A stretch of 10,030 nt of DNA from CAJXOW01 sp964421495 (GCA_964421495.1 CAYQXO010000101.1:1-10030), one strand, 5' to 3'. Shown: positions 1 to 6,630, numbered from the stretch's first letter. A program made the numbers and translations. Notes: a model not told the origin generated them from the sequence alone.

Positions 1-995
1 GTTTTAATCTGGCTACTGCGAATTTATACATGGACGCCCAATTGGCTGACGGTATTCGTTTAAGTTTGACCACTTACCTGAGTTCCAGGCACCATCCTGA
101 AGCGTGGGTGAAAGGAGGTTATTTGCTTGTGGATGATTTGTCGATGTTCAACAGCGATGCCGTCGATGGCCTTATGGAGTATTTATCGCTGAAAGTAGGT
201 CATATGGAAGTCAATTATGGCGATACACACTTCCGTCGGACCGACAATGCCCGGGCCATATACAATCCCTTTGTAGGTAATTATTTAATGGATTCCTTTA
301 CTACCGAAGTGGGCGGCGAGATCTACTTCAACAATAATGGAATCATGGCTATGCTCGGCTTGTCAAGTGGTGAGTTGCGGCCCTCCGTTACCAATCCGGA
401 TGATAAAGCTCCCTCTATATACGGGAAATTGGGATATGACACGGAATTTGGCGAAAATAAGCGATTTCGACTGACCGGCTCCTACTATCATACGTCAAAG
501 TCGGCGCCAAACCATTTGTACACTGGTGATCGCGCGGGATCACGATATTACGATGTGCTCGACGGTGGTTTCCGAACCCCTCGTATCTCGCCCGGACTGG
601 CCAACAAAGTGAATGCCTTCATGATCAATCCCTTCGTGAAATACGAGGGACTTGAGGTTTTTGGCGTAGTGGAAACGGCTACCGGCAACAGCGTGGTTAA
701 TGCACCGGAGGAGAGTACCTGGAACCAATATGCCGTCGACGTAATCTATCGTTTCCTGGAAAACGACCAAGTTTATGTCGGAGGACGATATAATGTTGTC
801 TCCGGTGAATTTGGTACAGGGCACACGCTTGACGTAGGCGCGGATCGTATTCAGATCGGTGCCGGTTGGTATATGACCAAAAATATACTCATTAAAGCGG
901 AGTATATGACGCAGACGTATAATGATTACCCGGCAGGTGTCTATCAAGGCGCTTCTGTTGACGGCTTCATGGTGGAAGGAGCGATTGGCTTCTAA
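1..995 (+). CDS. Outer-membrane beta-barrel (porin-like) protein, 5' end missing
   Basis: The reading frame is open from base 3, before the first internal ATG at 30, so the true start and any signal peptide lie outside the window. The visible 330 or so residues alternate polar and aromatic/aliphatic residues in short strands joined by Gly/Asn/Asp turns, as in outer-membrane barrels. Examples are YLSLKVGHMEV, AVDVIYRFL, QVYVGGRYNV and IQIGAGWYMTKNILIKAEYM. The protein ends in Phe (EGAIGF), the usual C-terminal signature recognised by the BAM machinery. The last third, with GGRYN, then IGAGWY and KAEYM, resembles phosphate-selective porin (OprO/OprP-like) barrels, but substrate cannot be told. 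A strong terminator follows 33 bases after the stop, so this is the last gene of its transcript. Barrel class is fairly secure; the family is not. Confidence 0.8.
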   Translation, partial: FNLATANLYMDAQLADGIRLSLTTYLSSRHHPEAWVKGGYLLVDDLSMFNSDAVDGLMEYLSLKVGHMEVNYGDTHFRRTDNARAIYNPFVGNYLMDSFTTEVGGEIYFNNNGIMAMLGLSSGELRPSVTNPDDKAPSIYGKLGYDTEFGENKRFRLTGSYYHTSKSAPNHLYTGDRAGSRYYDVLDGGFRTPRISPGLANKVNAFMINPFVKYEGLEVFGVVETATGNSVVNAPEESTWNQYAVDVIYRFLENDQVYVGGRYNVVSGEFGTGHTLDVGADRIQIGAGWYMTKNILIKAEYMTQTYNDYPAGVYQGASVDGFMVEGAIGF

Positions 996-1028
996 ATATT
1001 TTATCCCTAAGTAGTATCCCCTATACAT

Positions 1029-1062
1029 AGCCCGGTCGAGGAAATCGATCGGGCTTTTTTTT
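1029..1062 (+). terminator. Rho-independent terminator of the porin-like gene
   Basis: An 11-bp stem (AGCCCGGTCGA at 1029-1039 with TCGATCGGGCT at 1045-1055, one G-U pair) closes a GGAAA loop. It runs directly into eight T residues (1055-1062). It lies 33 bases after the stop codon at 995 and reads on the plus strand. Confidence 0.9.
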
Positions 1063-1220
1063 GCGGCACGCTTACCGGCATCCCGTGAGTCTGACAGTCG
1101 CAAAGAGGAAAAGTGAAACGTCGGGAAAAATGCTCAAAGCGCATGGAATCGTTCCCGGTATCCAAATAATGGTAACAGAATAAATGAGCGGTTCAAACGA
1201 TGAATAAGTGATGGAATAAA
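1063..1220. other. Non-coding spacer, no feature recognised
   Basis: This is the stretch between the terminator and the inverted-repeat element. No credible reading frame, RNA gene or strong promoter was seen. It is the first part of a 471-base gene-free region (996-1466); the rest is the repeat element and the leader of the small gene at 1467. Confidence 0.5.
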
Positions 1221-1393
1221 AGAGCCTGTTGCAAAACCCGGGAAGGGTTCTTCAGCCAGGGAAATTCAGCCGACTGCTGCTTTACGAAGGTATGAATCCA
1301 AAATAACGGCTTTGGGGGATTAATCTATTTTTAGCCATAAAGCTGAAGAACCCAAGTGCTTCAGAATCCTCCCCGAGTTTTGCAACAGGCTCT
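1221..1393. mobile_element. 173-bp inverted-repeat element (MITE or deleted insertion sequence)
   Basis: The ends are a perfect 17-bp inverted repeat: AGAGCCTGTTGCAAAAC at 1221-1237 and its complement at 1377-1393. The similarity continues inward for about 20 more bases at roughly 14 of 20 identities. A second, nested perfect repeat pairs GGGTTCTTCAGC (1245-1256) with GCTGAAGAACCC (1342-1353). There is no coding capacity inside. The TGTTGCAAA core is like that at the ends of IS6-type and some other DDE elements, but that is too short to assign a family. I found no convincing target-site duplication, so the insertion may be old or the true ends may differ by a base or two. It sits 73 bases before the start of the small gene at 1467. 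Confidence 0.7.
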
Positions 1394-1466
1394 AGAAATA
1401 GTAGTAATAAACAGTTATACTTCACGTGAAAGTGTTAAACCTAATAAAACAGACAGGACGGATACT

Positions 1467-1838
1467 ATGAAGCTTGTGGATGAACAAGGTAATGAAATTA
1501 CGAGCAAGCAGAACGAAGAGGCCCAGGAACTGGAAAAGAAGCTGAGCAAGAAGACGGAAAAGTTGTTGGAGCCGATTATTAACAAAATTAAACTGAGTGG
1601 CAAGCAGATTCCCCAGGAACAGCTTATCCAACTAAGTTCAACGGCACACCAACTGCTCTTTAATCGTCTCATTTATAATCTTATCAGCGAGCTGGACTAT
1701 GATGTGGATGATTTGCTGAGCGATGATGACGTTGAAGAGCTGCAGACGTCCCTTAAGAACCAGGTCCGCATGGTGGATCCAAGCGAAGCCGCTCAACAAC
1801 AGCAGCAAGATCAGGGACAAGATGACGATAAATCCTGA
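1467..1838 (+). CDS. Small acidic hypothetical protein
   Basis: The product has 123 residues and I do not recognise a family. The start at 1467 is preferred because AGGACGG lies 5 bases before it. The longer frame from 1356 would begin inside the inverted-repeat element. The protein has no signal peptide, membrane segment or cysteine. Residues 15-65 are charged and helix-prone (EEAQELEKKLSKKTEKLLEPIINKIKL). Residues 66-100 hold a more hydrophobic helix followed by an acidic stretch (LDYDVDDLLSDDDVEEL). The tail is glutamine- and aspartate-rich with five consecutive Gln. A soluble, helical, probably cytoplasmic protein is the most that can be said. It converges with the propeller gene, and its stop lies 15 bases from the terminator of that gene. 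Confidence 0.75.
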   Translation: MKLVDEQGNEITSKQNEEAQELEKKLSKKTEKLLEPIINKIKLSGKQIPQEQLIQLSSTAHQLLFNRLIYNLISELDYDVDDLLSDDDVEELQTSLKNQVRMVDPSEAAQQQQQDQGQDDDKS

Positions 1839-1847
1839 TCGGGTAAT

Positions 1848-1882
1848 AAAAAAACCCCGCCGTGTTTCACCACGACGAGGTT
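1848..1882 (-). terminator. Terminator of the propeller gene, minus strand
   Basis: A 12-bp stem (1853-1864 with 1871-1882) has a 6-base loop and, read on the minus strand, is followed by a run of seven T. Two positions (1857/1878 and 1860/1875) form G-U pairs only in the minus-strand RNA and would be C-A mismatches in the plus-strand RNA, so it is built to act on the minus strand. It begins 29 bases after the stop of the propeller gene. The plus-strand side has no T run, so it is not an obvious terminator for the gene ending at 1838. Confidence 0.85.
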
Positions 1883-1910
1883 CTGCCATGCAGGGGATAG
1901 ATAGAGGGGA

Positions 1911-4049
1911 TTATTTGATAAGGTTCATTTTCTTCGTTTTCGAGAATTGGTCCGCTTCAATGCGATACAAGTACGTGCCGCTGGACAGATCCGTGGCATT
2001 GAAAGTAATGGTGTGGGATCCAGCCGATTGACGTTTATCAACCAGCGTGGCTACATGTCTGCCCAGGATATCATACACGGCCAGGGTTATATCACTGGAC
2101 TGCGGCAGGTTATACGTTATTTTCGTAGTCGGATTGAAGGGATTGGGATAGTTCTGATTCAGGCTGAAAGCACTGGGCTTCTCGCTCTGGCCAGGTTCGT
2201 TGATATCTGTGCTTTCTCCACCGGTTTCCGCAACTCCACTGCCGTCGGTTCCGGCATAGACGGTTTCGGACGCAGACTTGGCTTTCATATTAGCCTCGGC
2301 TTGTGAGCTGAGGGCCAGGACCGTTTTACTTTGGAGTCCACTATTGAACTCGCCCCAGTTTTCACCACTGGCGTCCGAGCGGATAGTGCCGGATGTTTCG
2401 GTACCGGCATACAACTGGCCGTCTCCGTCGATCGTCAGCGAATGAATCATATCACTGTGGGCGTGAACCTGGGTCCAGCTGTCTCCCTGGTCCTCCGATC
2501 GATAGATACCGTCACTTTCCGTACCGGCATACAAGTGACCCTGCGAATCGATCAGCAGACTTGTAGTCGTGAATTCGGAGACGCCGAGTTCCGTCCAGGC
2601 TTCAGCTGAAACAGAGGTTTTGGCCAGGATGCTGGCATTGGCGGCGCCTGCAAAAACATTGCCTTCCGCATCAATTTGCAGGGTGGTTACTGCATTGGCG
2701 GTTAATCCGACATTGTGCTTGTTCCAGTCACTGCCGTTATTGGAGGACTTGAATACTCCCTCCATCTCTGTACCGGCATAAAGCGTGTCGTCTTTATTTG
2801 AAGCAAGAGACAGCACGGTTTTGCCTTCCAGCCCGGCTTGGGCGAAAGTGGAGCCTTCGGCGTCGGATTTGAAAATACCTTCGCCTTCCGTACCGGCAAA
2901 TATTTCGCCGTTCGAGCCGACCGTAAGAGCATAAACGGTCTGGTTATCTATACTTGTTTCGCTCCAGCCGCTGGCTTCCAGGGAAGACTTGAATACTCCA
3001 TTTCCCCTGGTACCGGCATACACTTCACCGTTATCTTTTGTTTCCAGGGAAAGAACGACGGTAGCGTTTAATCCGTTGTTGATTTTAACCCAGGTGTCGC
3101 CGTCGTTTTCCGAACGGAATATTCCCTTGTATTCAGCGCCGGCAAATAGATGTCCGTTACCGTCGGCTTCAACCGTCATAATCGTTTCGCTATCAAGACC
3201 ACTGTTAATGCTGGCCCAGCTTTCTCCTTCGTTTTCAGACCTTATAACGCCGTTGTTTTTGGTACTTGCGTACAGGGTTCCCTGGGCAGCGATTTCCAGC
3301 GATGTAACAGCGGCCGTGTCAAAACTGGCACTTGTTTTGGACCAGGAGCCAGCCTTGTTTTCAGACTTGAACATGCCTTCGCTTTCCGTACCGGCATGGA
3401 GATGTCCGTTAGCGTCAATTTCCAGTGCTACAACCGTATTACTTTCCAGGCCGGAATTCATTTGCGTCCATCCGCTGAACTGGGCATCACCTTTGAATAC
3501 CCCTTCCCCGTGGGTGGCCACAAAGATATCACCGTCAGAATGAAATTTGACGGAAGTAACGGCGCTGTCGGATATATTGACTTCAGTCCAACTGTCATTT
3601 TCCTGGTAATGGACTCCACCAGCTTCTGTTCCGACTATTAAATTCCCTTCTGCATCGAAGGTGATCGTACTGGCGTGGTCGGCTGATAGCTGGCTTTTGG
3701 CCCAGGTAGTGCCCTGATCCACGGTTTTATAAATGCCTTCTCCTTCTACGGAGGCATAAATCTCGGCACTGGCGCTGGCTTCCACGTCAACTACCGTGGT
3801 ATCGGCAAAGCCGACGCGCATCCAGGAATCGCCGTTATCATCGGATTTGAAAACACCGCCACCTCGAGTTGCGGCATAAATAGTGCCTTCAGCGGTGGTG
3901 GTAGCATCCAGGACCGTTCCTCCTTCAGGTCCATTGCTCTGACTCCAATCTTGCCCGAACGCTGAGACCGGGTACAATAGAAGAGCTGCTGCAAAGACGT
4001 AAAGTATAGCTTTTAAGCTTCGTTGGTATCTTTTTAAATTGCGAAGCAT
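1911..4049 (-). CDS. Secreted Asp-box beta-propeller protein with type IX secretion sorting domain
   Basis: The product has 712 residues. Residues 1 to about 32 form a signal peptide (basic start, hydrophobic ILYVFAAALLLYPVSAF, cleavage near FGQ). Residues 35-610 are tandem units of about 38-42 residues with the pattern TVxxLxxxxxGxLYAGTxxxGVFKSxxxGxSW, which are BNR/Asp-box-like blades. I count 13 full units and one degenerate unit carrying an insertion before VYAGTDGSGV, which suits two seven-bladed propellers. Residues 626-712 are a type IX secretion C-terminal domain (NYPNPFNPTTKI, later YDILGRHV and a Gly-Thr-Tyr-Leu-Tyr-Arg strand, basic tail). The protein is therefore probably moved across the outer membrane and surface-attached or released. 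Propellers of this kind bind ligands, glycans or proteins; catalytic sialidase residues are not evident. The start is supported by AAGGAGT six bases upstream. Confidence 0.92.
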   Translation of the reverse strand: MLRNLKRYQRSLKAILYVFAAALLLYPVSAFGQDWSQSNGPEGGTVLDATTTAEGTIYAATRGGGVFKSDDNGDSWMRVGFADTTVVDVEASASAEIYASVEGEGIYKTVDQGTTWAKSQLSADHASTITFDAEGNLIVGTEAGGVHYQENDSWTEVNISDSAVTSVKFHSDGDIFVATHGEGVFKGDAQFSGWTQMNSGLESNTVVALEIDANGHLHAGTESEGMFKSENKAGSWSKTSASFDTAAVTSLEIAAQGTLYASTKNNGVIRSENEGESWASINSGLDSETIMTVEADGNGHLFAGAEYKGIFRSENDGDTWVKINNGLNATVVLSLETKDNGEVYAGTRGNGVFKSSLEASGWSETSIDNQTVYALTVGSNGEIFAGTEGEGIFKSDAEGSTFAQAGLEGKTVLSLASNKDDTLYAGTEMEGVFKSSNNGSDWNKHNVGLTANAVTTLQIDAEGNVFAGAANASILAKTSVSAEAWTELGVSEFTTTSLLIDSQGHLYAGTESDGIYRSEDQGDSWTQVHAHSDMIHSLTIDGDGQLYAGTETSGTIRSDASGENWGEFNSGLQSKTVLALSSQAEANMKAKSASETVYAGTDGSGVAETGGESTDINEPGQSEKPSAFSLNQNYPNPFNPTTKITYNLPQSSDITLAVYDILGRHVATLVDKRQSAGSHTITFNATDLSSGTYLYRIEADQFSKTKKMNLIK

Positions 4050-4055
4050 AATATT

Positions 4056-4062
4056 ACTCCTT
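4056..4062 (-). promoter_or_regulatory. Ribosome binding site of the propeller gene
   Basis: On the minus strand AAGGAGT ends six bases before the ATG at 4049, in an A-rich leader. It fixes the start of the 712-residue protein. Confidence 0.7.
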
Positions 4063-4303
4063 TTTTATTCAGATTGTGATGAATGTTCGTTGTGTATCGG
4101 ATTTCAACCGAGATGGTGTGACGAACAAAAAGGACCGGAGTTACAAGTTTTTATGCGTAAAAGGTGGGCGGTGTCTGGATTCGGGAGAAAAGGTATCTGG
4201 TGAATCACCCTTTATAACAGGTATTCGGGCCGGACTCCTTCAGGAATTTAATGAAGTTTCTTGTGGGAGATGTTCTGCGGTATTAAGGAAAGGGAGATTA
4301 TTC
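4063..4303. other. Leader and upstream region of the propeller gene, no clear promoter
   Basis: This gene-free stretch must contain the promoter of the minus-strand propeller gene unless transcription comes through the MITE from gtrA. I found no good TAnnTTTG or TTGACA/TATAAT match on the minus strand. A plus-strand open frame of 104 codons (4076-4390) crosses the whole stretch, but it runs into the MITE, has no ribosome site and encodes no recognisable protein, so I treat it as non-coding. Confidence 0.5.
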
Positions 4304-4478
4304 CTAGGAGACTGTCGGACTTTCGCGAATCTACTGCAAATAATCCCGACAGCTGTCGGGATATCTTTTGGCCGATTTTTCGTTAAATAGATCCACTATT
4401 TTACCTCAAAATCGGCCAAAACCTACCTCAAACCGGACTTTCTTTCGCTACGATCCGGAAAGTCCGACAGTCTCCTAG
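4304..4478. mobile_element. 167-bp palindrome-rich MITE flanked by CTAG
   Basis: The outer ends match perfectly as a 22-bp inverted repeat (4303-4324 with 4458-4479) that includes CCTAGG. The simplest reading is an element from 4308 to 4474, beginning GAGACTGTCGGACTTTC and ending with its complement, flanked by a direct CTAG at 4304-4307 and 4475-4478. Because CTAG is itself a palindrome, a longer terminal repeat without duplication cannot be excluded. Inside are a 20-bp perfect palindrome (4343-4362) and a 14-bp stem, TTTTGGCCGATTTT (4366-4379) with its complement (4408-4421). Within that loop is a small AAATAG/CTATTT stem. A further copy of CGGACTTTC (4434-4442) can pair with the right end (4458-4466). 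There is no transposase. The right-hand CTAG provides the stop codon of the GtrA gene. Confidence 0.82.
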
Positions 4479-4879
4479 GTGATAGTATCGTCGGTGGGAG
4501 AGGGTGGTTTGAATATGTAAAACTCGCTGGCCGTATATTTGAAAATAGGTCCAAAAAGCATGCTGATTAGATCGGAGAGTAAATAATGCATTCCCATTTG
4601 CTGGGTTAAAAACCAGATAACTCCCACTTTAACCAGTAATTCAATAGAGGCGGTAATGACGTTAAATCGAATGAGCCGACTGAAATAGTCGCGAATGCTG
4701 TAGCCGACGCGATCGTGCCAGGTTTTAAAGTAGTACCAGGTAAAATTGTGAATGATGGATGCTTCAATGGCCAGGGTGGCTGAAACTACCAGAGACCATC
4801 CCACAATATCGTATAACAACCATATAATGAGGAGATTAAGCAGAACACCGCCCCAGCCAACGATTTGGAAGCGTATCAT
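4475..4879 (-). CDS. GtrA-family membrane protein
   Basis: The product has 134 residues and four hydrophobic segments at about 6-27, 29-51, 69-92 and 98-123, the standard size and layout of GtrA proteins. The start IRFQIVGWGGVLLNLLIIWLLY matches the family's first helix (RFxxVGxxgxxxNxxxxxxL). HNFTWYYFKTW matches the conserved Asn-Phe-x-Trp region, and the last helix ends with FYIFK. Family members sit in the inner membrane and are linked to moving polyprenyl-phosphate-linked sugars for polysaccharide or protein glycosylation. No partner glycosyltransferase is in this window. The start is uncertain: the ATG at 4879 has no ribosome site. The frame stays open upstream (IILNRIKQSLDLSR precedes the Met) with no ATG, GTG or TTG, while AAAGGA lies just before ATT codons. 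The stop codon TAG lies in the CTAG flanking the MITE. Confidence 0.88.
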   Translation of the reverse strand: MIRFQIVGWGGVLLNLLIIWLLYDIVGWSLVVSATLAIEASIIHNFTWYYFKTWHDRVGYSIRDYFSRLIRFNVITASIELLVKVGVIWFLTQQMGMHYLLSDLISMLFGPIFKYTASEFYIFKPPSPTDDTIT

Positions 4880-5080
4880 ACGGCTGAGGTCCAGTGATTG
4901 TTTGATGCGGTTTAAAATAATGATTCCTTTTATATCAGTATGTAGTTTATATAATGGTATACAGGATGCCTATAAAGTAATAAAAGTAAGAAAAGGGTAA
5001 AATTAATCATAGATGGCACCGAAAAAATCCGGCATGAACTAATTTGCCGATTTAAGTTGTTCAAAAAGTAGATTTGCAAA
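4880..5080. other. Divergent intergenic region, upstream part of gtrA
   Basis: This is the first half of a 424-base gap between the divergent gtrA and sigma factor genes. It is A/T-rich. It should contain the gtrA promoter on the minus strand, but I see no confident match to a known promoter class. A plus-strand frame (4752-5000) is antisense to the start of gtrA and encodes nothing recognisable. Confidence 0.45.
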
Positions 5081-5182
5081 AACAGGGATTTTGTAACCAA
5101 TGGCTCGTTAGTTCGTCATATTATTGGTATGAAAAACTACCAAGTTCTGTGAAAAACTTGATAAGACTGCCAAATCCCTGTT
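5081..5182. repeat. 102-bp interrupted inverted repeat with inner hairpins
   Basis: AACAGGGATTT (5081-5091) is matched by its exact complement AAATCCCTGTT (5172-5182). Between them lie two further inverted pairs: ACCAAT (5096-5101) with ATTGGT (5123-5128), and CAAGTT (5141-5146) with AACTTG (5155-5160). The whole could fold as an outer stem holding two small hairpins. It could be a decayed mini-element, a small structured RNA or a control region of the sigma operon; the sequence alone does not decide. Its right end touches the TTG of the possible sigma promoter. Confidence 0.5.
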
Positions 5183-5206
5183 GAATTACATTATATTATA
5201 ACTTTG
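5181..5206 (+). promoter_or_regulatory. Possible promoter of the sigma factor operon
   Basis: TAACTTTG at 5199-5206 fits the Bacteroidota -7 element TAnnTTTG exactly. A TTG at 5181-5183 could be the -33 element, but the 15-base spacing is shorter than the usual 19 or so. It would give a leader of roughly 90 bases before the sigma start at 5304. The operon may also be self-activated by its own ECF sigma factor from a different motif that I cannot recognise. Confidence 0.4.
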
Positions 5207-5303
5207 TAATCGAAATACAAACGCCGGTGCGACATGGATTGTCACTAATTCATGAGCGTTTAATGGATCAGTCGGATATCACATCAACAGGGTAACTTAA
5301 TCA

Positions 5304-5870
5304 ATGGCTAATAACGATCAGGCGACAGATACGCAGCTTATTGAGCGAATTCTGAATGGAGAACGCCAGTGTTATAAGGAACTGGTGGAGCGTCATTCCT
5401 CCATGGTGTTCCACCTGGCACGACGATTTTCCAATAACGAGGAAACGGTAAAGGATTTGGCACAACAAGTTTTTGTTAAAGTGTATGAACGTCTGGAGTC
5501 TTTTCGAGGCGATGCCTCGTTTTCCTCGTGGCTCTATCGCTTGAGCATGAATCACTTTAGAGATTATGCCAAGAATATTCGGCGTAAGAACCAGCGATTT
5601 AGTGAAATGGAGGAGCATGAGGTGAATGCGCAATTGGGCCATGAGGATACACCGGATCAAGATTTGGAACAGGATCAGGAAAACGCCCGGTTGTTCCAGG
5701 CATTGGATGAGTTGCCGGAAAAATATGCAGAACCACTTTTGCTTAAATACCGGGATGGAATGAGTTATAAAGTAATTTCGGACCGTTTGGACGTTTCGGT
5801 CAGTGCGTTAAAAGTTCGGGTGCATAGAGCGCGGAAAGAACTTAAACAAATCATGAAACGATATGAATAA
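5304..5870 (+). CDS. ECF-type RNA polymerase sigma factor
   Basis: The product has 188 residues, the normal ECF length, with only regions 2 and 4. Region 2 is at about 25-95: DLAQQVFVKVYERL is the core-binding helix, and the Phe-Ser-Ser-Trp-Leu-Tyr segment through DYAKNIRRKNQ covers -10 recognition. An acidic linker (about 101-128) follows. Region 4 is at about 130-182, with LDELPEKYAEPLLLKYRDGMSY and a helix-turn-helix at 154-178 ending in VRVHRARKEL. It should direct RNA polymerase to a small regulon in response to an envelope signal. The stop overlaps the start of the next gene by 8 bases, so sigma and the membrane protein are translationally coupled, the usual sigma/anti-sigma arrangement. 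No strong ribosome site precedes the ATG at 5304, but the homology begins soon after it. Confidence 0.95.
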   Translation: MANNDQATDTQLIERILNGERQCYKELVERHSSMVFHLARRFSNNEETVKDLAQQVFVKVYERLESFRGDASFSSWLYRLSMNHFRDYAKNIRRKNQRFSEMEEHEVNAQLGHEDTPDQDLEQDQENARLFQALDELPEKYAEPLLLKYRDGMSYKVISDRLDVSVSALKVRVHRARKELKQIMKRYE

Positions 5871-6630
5871 AGAAGAAAAAGAAAAATTGGTACAACAGTT
5901 CCTGGACGGAACAATAGATGATTCGCGGGAAGCGGAAGCCCTGCGTCTCATGGCAGAAGAACAGGAGTTGCGGGAACTGCTCCGCCTCGAAATCGATCTA
6001 AACCATGCTTTCCGTCGTCAAACGGACGAAGCGCAATCCTTTGATGTACCGCAAGGATTTAGCGAGGATGTTGTGAAAGCCGTCGAGCAACGCGAAAATG
6101 CAGAGCAAAAAGAGGAAGAAAAAGCCAAAGCGGGCCTCGGCAAACGCCTGAAACAAACTGTGGATCTTATTCTGACCCCGCGTACGGTCCAATGGAGGCC
6201 CGTCTATGGAGTGGCGGCTGTACTTCTGGCCGTTGCACTCTTTATTGGCGTATCCCTCCAGGATAACACGACTCCGACCTCTCAAAAGATGGTTCAAAAT
6301 CAAGGTGATTCACCTGCTGATAACGGAAAGGCCGTTCAGGTGGCCTCGACGACTTCGGAAAGTCCGGACCTTGCCTGGGCACGGTTTTTCTATGTGAACG
6401 AAGAAGCAGAGTCAGTTGCCATAGCCGGTGATTTCAGTGACTGGGAACCCATACCGCTGGATCAAAAAGAGGTGAACGGAAGAAAGGTGTGGACGGGCAA
6501 TATTCAGATGGAACGTGGAGAACATCGCTATATGTACATTATCGACGGGGAAAAATGGAAGACGGATCCCCTGGCTACTCGTTATAAGGAGGATGGATTT
6601 GGTCATCGCAACGCGGTAATCAGTTTATGA
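5863..6630 (+). CDS. Membrane anti-sigma-like protein with periplasmic CBM48/glycogen-binding-like domain
   Basis: The product has 255 residues. The N-terminal half (1-112) is soluble, charged and helical, beginning KEEKEKLVQQFLDGTIDD, with no Cys/His zinc motif. It is placed like the sigma-binding part of an anti-sigma factor. One membrane helix spans about 113-132 (VYGVAAVLLAVALFIGV). After a polar linker, residues 172-255 form an AMPK-beta/CBM48-like early-set domain: VAIAGDFSDW (Trp194), GEHRYMYIIDGEKW (Trp232), TDPLA, then DGFGHRNAVISL. Compared with the glycogen-binding site of AMPK beta, both tryptophans are kept but the lysine between them is Met224, so ligand preference may differ. 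By charge and position the domain faces the periplasm. The gene overlaps sigma by 8 bases and the barrel gene by 4. The domain calls are good; the anti-sigma role is inferred from position and topology. Confidence 0.87.
   Translation: MNKEEKEKLVQQFLDGTIDDSREAEALRLMAEEQELRELLRLEIDLNHAFRRQTDEAQSFDVPQGFSEDVVKAVEQRENAEQKEEEKAKAGLGKRLKQTVDLILTPRTVQWRPVYGVAAVLLAVALFIGVSLQDNTTPTSQKMVQNQGDSPADNGKAVQVASTTSESPDLAWARFFYVNEEAESVAIAGDFSDWEPIPLDQKEVNGRKVWTGNIQMERGEHRYMYIIDGEKWKTDPLATRYKEDGFGHRNAVISL

Noticed and set aside
540..1103. Minus-strand 187-codon open frame opposite the barrel gene
   Set aside because: It is antisense to a clear barrel sequence, reads through the terminator hairpin, and has no recognisable product.
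1221..1393. Assignment of the 173-bp element to the IS6 family from the TGTTGCAAA core
   Set aside because: The shared core is only nine bases, occurs at the ends of several families, and no target duplication or transposase supports it.
1379..1409. Outward promoter formed by the end of the 173-bp element (TTTG, then TAGTAATA)
   Set aside because: The spacing is right, but the -7 part matches TAnnTTTG only at TA, so it is too weak to report.
1356..1466. Upstream extension of the small acidic protein to an ATG at 1356
   Set aside because: The extra 37 residues would be encoded partly by the inverted-repeat element. A better ribosome site precedes the ATG at 1467.
2989..3641. Long plus-strand open frames opposite the propeller gene
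   Set aside because: They are antisense shadows of a repetitive gene; the minus frame has a signal peptide, regular blades and a sorting domain.
4076..4390. Plus-strand 104-codon open frame between the propeller gene and gtrA
   Set aside because: It runs into the MITE, has no ribosome site, and its product shows no family or structural pattern. It is most likely chance.
5301..5660. Minus-strand open frame opposite the sigma factor
   Set aside because: The plus strand encodes a textbook ECF sigma factor over the same bases.
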